A DNA stretch of 64,000 nt from Aureobasidium sp. EXF-3400. Its lineage: Eukaryota; Ascomycota; Dothideomycetes; Dothideales; Saccotheciaceae. The first letter of the stretch is position 1; each line of letters opens with the position of its first letter. Positions 57,897 through 64,000 of the stretch are shown here, in pieces. Under the pieces are notes generated by a model, which saw nothing but the letters and a program-made list of their open reading frames with translations, was not told where the DNA came from and ran no database searches. The stretch is from NCBI GenBank assembly GCA_024195585.1, contig SWBL01000299.1:1-64000 (forward strand), read 5' to 3'. A program made the position numbers and the translations under genes.

Positions 57897-59257
57897 CTCA
57901 CGATTACGATAAACTCATAGTTCACCGAGAGCATCGTTCGTACATCCTAAAGAAATTCATTTCGGTCGGTCGGCGTAACTTAGCGCTCGGCAAATGTTTA
58001 CCCCGGGTTTGAGCGCACGAATCTGGGGTAACCGCGGACTTGATTTTATTTGACCTTGATGGATCCAAGAGCCGATGAATGCCTTTTCTCGACTGGAGAA
58101 GCGGCGCGATGCATTCAACTCTCTCTGTTTAGTTGCTTTGTGTTGTTCTGACCAAGCTTTATGCTCGAACCTTGCCGCCAATGCTCGTATCGCCGCTTCC
58201 GAAGAGCCCTTCCGCAACGTCCATCTTACGTCGCTCTGCCTCTGTCGCCTACCGTCTCGGCCAGTAGGCTGCTATGCGTCTGGTCGCCGTCACATCCCTT
58301 CTCCACCAAGATTGCTCCGAAGGCAATTCTTCCACATCTGCTGTTACCCATTGGTCCACCGAACATGCGCCGACCTTTAGCTCCGCTGTCCGCATCAGCT
58401 TTCAACATTCGATCCCGCCGTCCGCAAACGTCTGCAGCCTTTGCTCGTCTCAATCCCATCTTCCGTCCTCGTCACCTTGCGCCGCCGCCTCCGTAAACCG
58501 CCGACAAATAGGAAGAGCTTGGGATTGGCTGCGAAGAGGAATAACCCGAAGAAAGAGTTTGGAGTTAAGCGAAGAGAAGAAGAGCTTGGGATATGATCAA
58601 GACACTGCCAAATACCAGAAGAGAACATGCAACCTTGGCCTTTCTTTCTCGCGAAGAGTGAAGCTCCAGCTCTGGCTATTCTCATGCTCGCAAGTCCAGC
58701 GCCTGCAATCGACTTGTCAGTGACTGCGCCTGCGCCTGCGTATGCCGTCGCTTTGGTGAATAGATAGAAGCTCAGCGCTAGCAATGCGAATATACTTGTC
58801 CTGTCATACACTGCTGTCTCTGCTCCAGCTAACCGTCGTCTTTGTCGCTGGTCTCATCTGTAGATGCTGTCGCTCTGCTGCCTTGCTGTAAGGGTTTCTG
58901 CCGTGCTTTGTCGTATACCAGTGTCGTCGACGCTATCCTTCTTGTGCCTTCGTACTATAGAGAAATAGTGTCGAATCGCTTGACTAAATGTGATGAAAAG
59001 CGCCCTTCCATCTTGTATGCCCTCCTAGGCTGTGACTGCGCTGCCGGTCAAAGGCACGTCAGGCTGGTAGGGCGCCTTTCGTGATTACAGGTACATCACT
59101 GTAGGACAACGCTCTAATTCAGATTGTGTGTTTCTGCATGTGTATTGTCAGTGTAGCTACAAAGTGCTAGCTACTGGTATGCAGAGGGAAAGCCAATGAC
59201 CAAAAACGCCGCAAAGCCAAAAATGCCATCAACTTCCCCAGTGTCCGTTCATCTCCT
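57897..59257. other. Gene-poor stretch
   Basis: About 1.36 kb with no gene I can support. Open frames around 58.1-58.8 kb are short, overlapping on both strands and low in complexity. No cluster element or tRNA is seen. Confidence 0.5.
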
Positions 59258-62200
59258 TCACTCCTCCTGCTCCTCCTCCTCCTCTTCCTCTTCCTCTTCC
59301 TCTTCCTCTTCCTCCCCATCATCATCGACGTCCATGGCTGTAGATCCAGAAGGTCCAGCGACATCCTCTCCCTCAACTTCAGCGGCTTCACCGCCTTCCT
59401 GCTCTGCAACGGCTGCAGAATCGACGTTGATGCTCAAGATCAGTGATTGAGCCGCAAGATCATCACTGGTGAGATCCTCGATCTCGACGTCACTGCTTCG
59501 TCCAGCACCAGAAGCCATTGATGGATTGTAAAGAATAGGACGACTGAGTCGGATTGACGGAATATCATCACGGAGAGCTTCGCACCCATCTTGGTCCATG
59601 TCCATCTTTGCTGTATTGGTGGTCCAGGTCTCGAACAACAAGTTGTTGTCCTCTTCCTTGCGCTCAGAAAGTCTGGATGGTCTCATGGGCCATCCGGTTC
59701 TCATGGCACGACCGTGCACCTTGTGTGCGACAGAGAACTTGCAGGGGTGAAGCAGCCATATGCTCAGAGGCATATCGAAGAACTCACGGTAGGAGATGTC
59801 TGTGGTACAAATTTGCCAAATGAGTTCCGCGAACAAGCTCTCCGAGGAGTCAAGCACTGTTCAATATGGTTAGCAAGTGACAATGCGGAAAGATAAAGTT
59901 AACTTACTCAACCAGTGTCGATTGCAGACGGTCCTCATCCGCTTTTCTCTCTCGGGCATGATGATAGAGAATGCAGCCCAGCCCCACCAAGGCGGGCAGG
60001 GTTCGCCTCCTTCGGGCGCAATCCAGGGTGCACCGTCAGATGCCTTCTGGAGCGTGACACCATAGTACTCCTGGATCTCGTCGCTTAAGCCGCCTAGACG
60101 CTCGCAGGTCTCATCAGTCCAGAGGCAGATGTCAAGCTGGGTAGCGGATTGAGTACACCGCCAGACCGTGTTCTTCCATGGACCCTCTTCTCCTTCGACA
60201 GGACGTCCAGAACGCCATTCGGCCTGATCGGCCACCAAATCATCAAGGCCTCGACCCTGCAGACGGGCCTTCTTTGTGTAAGGCGTCTTGATGGCGACAA
60301 GGTATAGCTGGTCGCAAATCTGGCGGAAATTCTCCCTCTCGGCAGGTGTGTGAGATCTTGAAGGGTCAAACTTGGCAAGCTCGACCAGAAAACCCAAGAT
60401 CTGCCTTTGCTTAATGTAATTAAAACCAGAAGTAGTCATGGCCACGTTTGCGACCGTGTGGACTCGCATAGTACCATCATGACTCATGCCATAAGGCTCC
60501 ACCGCGTCAACTGAAGGAACAAATGGCTCACGACGTGCGCGGACACCAGTGACGCCTGCCAGCTCGCGGTCTTGACTAGTGTAGTCATCGTGCCATCTGT
60601 TATCATCGCGGCAGTTGGCCGTGAATCCAGCGAGCATATCGTCAAGACGCTTCTTCTCATTTCGATGCTCAGGATCCTTGCCGAGAGTGTGGCACTCGCT
60701 GTGGTGGTTGCGGTAAACGCTTCTAGCCATGACACTCTCAATAGTGTTTGTAGTGGTGGCCTCAGCTGTCTTGGACTTGCAACGCTTGCAGATGCGAGCA
60801 TTGCTTACGAGCTCTAGGAGGCGACAGAGACGGGGGTGAAGACAACGCTGACATACATGTGTCTTCGTCTGGGCCATGTGTGCGTCGCAAGAGCAGCCAG
60901 CAAAATCGTACTGCTGATCGTAGGTTTGCTCGTTGATTAGGTCAGCGGCTTCTGCCAGGTAAAGCGCAGCAACTCGAACATCTTCAGAAGCGATGAACAT
61001 GTTGTTGCCCACTTCTAGGGGCGTGGACACCAGAATTCCATCCAGCGTTCTGACGAGAGCGATCTCCTTTGTAGCCAGTCCGGAAACGTCCTGGCTGGGC
61101 CGTTGGCCGAACTCATACGCAACATACCTTCTCTGGGAATAAACAACACTGTGAAACAGTTGTTTGCGACCATAGAGGCCTTGTTGTCTGGGCGAAGGTA
61201 TGCAGTGCGTCTCTTCAAGATCGTGCACCATGTCCCATAGACCATTCTTTGAAACAAAACGGCCGCTGAGAGAGTAAATGAGGTAGCGCGCCCATTTCTC
61301 TGCCTTAAAGGCATTATCACCGAACTTGTCACGAACGGCTGCAGAAATGGCTGAGGGCGTGTGAAGAGTACCATCGGCCTTGGGTTCTTGGTCGACCATA
61401 GTCGGCCGTCCTCCGCCCGCGAACATTTCACCACGTGTCCACCTGCACAACGAATCAACATCCGGAATATCGTCGATGTTGACGGATTTGAACCAATCAT
61501 AGACGACTTGAACTGCTTGATTGACCGGTTGACCATCCTCAGGGTTGATACAGCGGATGCGGCACAGGATGTTTGTTGTGCTCACACTAGGCAGCCCCAA
61601 TAGCATAGGTTGGTGAAGAGTACCATGGGCTACGACCCGATACACATCTTCGAGAAATCCCTTTCTGAACTCAGGGAACGGCAAGCGGTTCAAGATCTCG
61701 ACGGTGGTATCGGCGAGCCTGGCTATCTGATCAGAATCATCCTTCGAGACAAGGTCAGTTGAGAGAGCGCCTTCGAGGACCAGGTAATCAGAACCCCTTT
61801 TCTGGTCGCCGCGCACGAAAGCCAAAGGCGTAGCATTCTCGCGTTGCGCCGTCTTCTTATTCACCATCCGCCATCTCCAAGGAGAAAAACCAGGCAAAGG
61901 AGGATCATCCAGAAAGTCCTGCAAGACCTTGGCAGGCTCCGCACGTTGGTAAGGAGCCACAATTCGCAACAGCTTGGAGTCATGGAGAAGCCGCCTAGTC
62001 TTGTCGGCGTAGTGCAGAGCAGGGTTCTTGATGATGTCAAACTGGTCCTTGACAGTCTCGAACTTGGTCTGCATGGTTCTGAGTTCGTCGCTTTCAGTAA
62101 TGACATCGGCTGACGGTCCTCGTCTGGTGGCCCGTTGCTTGCCCTTGTTGCGGCGGGGACTGGCAGGCGGGTCGGTGTCATCACCTTCGTAGCCACCATC

Positions 62201-63609
62201 ATCACCGCCCTCGTCCGAACTGTCGTCATCACCGGGCTGTCCACCAGAGGCCTGAACACGGTCGGCAATTCGGGCAGAACGGCGCTTCATGGGCGGTTGA
62301 GCAGCGGCAGTGCTGTCAGCCAGCTCAGTATCATCATCCTCGACGGGGGTGCTGTCAGCGCGCTCAGAACCATGCTCGGCGACAGTACTATCGGCCGGCT
62401 CTGAACTAGCAGGCCTGGCAGAGGTAACATCAGAGGCGGTAACGGGGTGACTTGTATCGACAGCAGGGGGTGCTGAGGCAGGGGGTGCTGAGGCAGCAGG
62501 TGCTGAGGCAGCAGGTGCTGAGACAGGGGTTGGGATAATAGCCGGTGCAACAGCACCAGGAAGAGCAGCAGTGGGTGCAATGGCACCAGGAGGAGCAACA
62601 CCAGGGGCAATGGCACCAGGGGCAATAGCACCAGGGGCAATAGCACCAGAAGGAGCAGTACCAGGAGGAGCAGCAACAGGAGGAGCAACACCAGAAGGAG
62701 CAGTACCAGGGGCAATAGCACCAGGAGGAGCAGCACCAAGATGAGCAGTACCAGGTGCAACAGCAACGGGAAGAACGGCGGCAGGTGTAGGCACAAGGAC
62801 CTGGTTGGTAGCAGAAGGGCGCATCAAGATCTGACCGGCGGCTGTGATGAAGTGGGTATCAGGACCGTCGGTGACCAGTACAACAGGATCAACGCCTCTC
62901 TCGCCGCGGCGCAACATGGAGGTAGGGACCCTAGGTCCGAGAGGGCCAGATACACGAGAACTGATGTTGGATGCAGGTGGGATGACAGCTGGCATAACAG
63001 CACCAGGAGGCGCAACAGGAGGCTGAGGCGCAACAGGAAGCTGAGGCGCAACAGGAGGCATGATGGCAGCCGTTGTAGCAGTGGGAAGTCCAGTAGCAAC
63101 GGGTGTAGGCACAAGGACCTGGTTGGTAGCAGAAGGGCGCGTCAAGATCTGATCGGCGGCTGTGATGAAGTGGGTGCCAGGGCGATTGGTGATCAATACG
63201 ACAGGATCAACACCTCTGTTGCCGTGGCGGAGCATCGAGGCAGGGACCCTAGGCCCCAGAGGTCCAGAGATACGGTGGCCGGTCAAAGTAGGGACCGGTG
63301 CAGGGGCAGGAGCACCATGGGCGGGAGCGCCAGGGGCAGGAGCGCCATGGGCAGCACCACCATGAGCAGGTGCGGGTAGAGGAGGAGGAGCTGTGCCGCC
63401 CTGAGTGGGAGCTGTAGCAGCGGCAGGAGCGCCGTGAGCAGGAGCAGGCAAAGGGGGAGCAGTGCCGCCATGGATCTGACCAGGGACAGCAACGACAATG
63501 TTATCTTCGGCTACATCCCGTCGTCAGCAAGAGCAAGGGTTTTTATGAGGTGGTTCGAAGGCATACCTTCAGAGCTCTCAGGCTCGGAGCCAGAGCGAGC
63601 TGAGCTCAT
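59258..63609 (-). CDS. Large repeat-bearing protein of unknown function (g33)
   Basis: I do not recognise this protein. Exons 63567-63609, 59908-63510 and 59258-59856 give 1414 residues. The tiny first exon supplies the start (MSSARSGSE); without it the frame has no ATG. In order: a Pro/Ala/Gly-rich half (about residues 20-370) holding two copies of a roughly 55-residue unit around [14 protein letters not shown] and [13 protein letters not shown], and [10 protein letters not shown] runs; a basic RRSARIADR patch; an acidic and basic linker; a long globular part; a Cys-rich stretch ([20 protein letters not shown]) that may bind zinc; a Trp-rich EPCPPWWGW segment; and a poly-Glu tail. A nuclear or structural role is possible. 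Confidence 0.75.
59268..59328. repeat. CTC/CTT trinucleotide repeat coding poly-Glu
   Basis: A CTC and CTT run on the plus strand encodes the poly-glutamate end of g33 on the minus strand. Such tracts vary in length between strains. Confidence 0.85.
62785..62951. repeat. Internal duplicated unit of g33, copy 1
   Basis: Roughly 165 bases matched closely by a second copy at about 63105-63275, encoding the repeated unit of g33. The copies differ by a few substitutions. Edges are approximate. Confidence 0.7.
63105..63275. repeat. Internal duplicated unit of g33, copy 2
   Basis: Second copy of the g33 internal unit, in the same orientation as copy 1. Edges are approximate. Confidence 0.7.
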
Positions 63610-63724
63610 GGCGAGAGAGCTTGTACGAAACGAAGACAGACGAACGCAGGTAACAGGAGGTTTTTGATGTAGGCTGGGAACCAGAGTGGCAGACTCTAGC
63701 TACGTGTAAATCACGAAGGTAGAG

Positions 63725-63790
63725 TTGATGATGAAGAGGGGTGCGAGATGATGATGGAGAGGGATGCGAGTTGATGAAGAGGGATGCGAG
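63725..63790. repeat. Imperfect GATGAAGAGGGATGCGAG tandem repeat
   Basis: Three imperfect copies of an 18-20 base purine-rich unit in the presumed g33 promoter. The rest of 63610-64000 holds no gene I can support. Confidence 0.6.
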
Positions 63791-64000
63791 TGGAAAGAGA
63801 AAGAGACTGAGAAAATCGCAAAGGCGGATAGTTCTTTCTGTGATGAACGGAGAATGTGTGTGTGTTGCGCAGACAAACGACTAATCCCAAAGAGGAAGGG
63901 TTGGTGTTGCGGACGCGCCTACCCGTCGGAGCAACGCACCAAGCGCAAATCCCCTTCTGCGCACTGCTACCTACCTTCTTCGCAATTTTTAATTCGCACT

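Noticed and set aside
58074..58811. Overlapping open frames on both strands at 58.1-58.8 kb
   Set aside because: Low-complexity, frame-overlapping and without conserved motifs; more likely noncoding.

Overview
The window is nuclear DNA of a filamentous ascomycete. Nearly every gene is split by short GT-AG introns of about 43-95 bases. Families are typical of moulds: Zn2Cys6 regulators, a TRI12-type pump, CYP, GH43, Mpv17. Two related introns of about 205 bases in the sugar transporter look like introner-like elements, which are known from Dothideomycetes, so that class is my best guess. I label protein genes g1-g33 from left to right; exon borders are my own splice reading.

0-51.4 kb (g1-g29) is one dense array of catabolic enzymes. 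It holds five short-chain dehydrogenases (g1, g3, g24, g25, g27), an HSL-type esterase (g2), a bicupin (g4), two TauD/TfdA dioxygenases (g5, g23), an acyl-CoA ligase ending in the peroxisomal signal SKL (g6), a TRI12-like MFS pump (g7), a flavocytochrome b2-like 2-hydroxyacid dehydrogenase with a frameshift (g8), three different Baeyer-Villiger monooxygenases (g9, g13, g15), an HpcH/HpaI aldolase (g10), four paralogous cyclase-family hydrolases (g11, g12, g18, g22), an Mpv17/PMP22 protein (g14), a double carboxymuconolactone-decarboxylase protein (g16), a P450 (g19), an ecdysteroid-kinase-like phosphotransferase (g21), an aldehyde dehydrogenase (g26) and a CrtC/AttH-like beta-barrel protein (g28). 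Three regulators lie inside (g17, g20, g29). No PKS, NRPS or terpene synthase is present, so I read the array as breakdown of a cyclic ketone-bearing molecule rather than synthesis. The inferred route is oxidation and hydroxylation, Baeyer-Villiger ring expansion, lactone hydrolysis, alcohol and aldehyde oxidation, CoA activation, then peroxisomal shortening and retro-aldol cleavage.

The strongest non-gene signal is a shared promoter element, CGGAATTR, often extended to CGGAATTGCC or CGGAATTAC. I found 25 exact CGGAATT heptamers between genes. They lie in 17 of the 19 promoter regions of g1-g29, mostly 80-200 bases from a start codon, and none lies right of 48.4 kb. This looks like the operator of one cluster-wide regulator, with g29 (whose promoter carries it), g20 and g17 as candidates.

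51.4-57.9 kb is flanking sequence: a possibly truncated alpha/beta hydrolase (g30), a sugar permease (g31) divergent from a cytosolic GH43 glycosidase (g32), and the 3' remnant of a monocarboxylate-type transporter. 57.9-59.2 kb has no gene I can support. 59.3-63.6 kb encodes a 1414-residue protein of unknown function (g33) with Pro/Ala repeats, Cys-rich motifs and an acidic tail.
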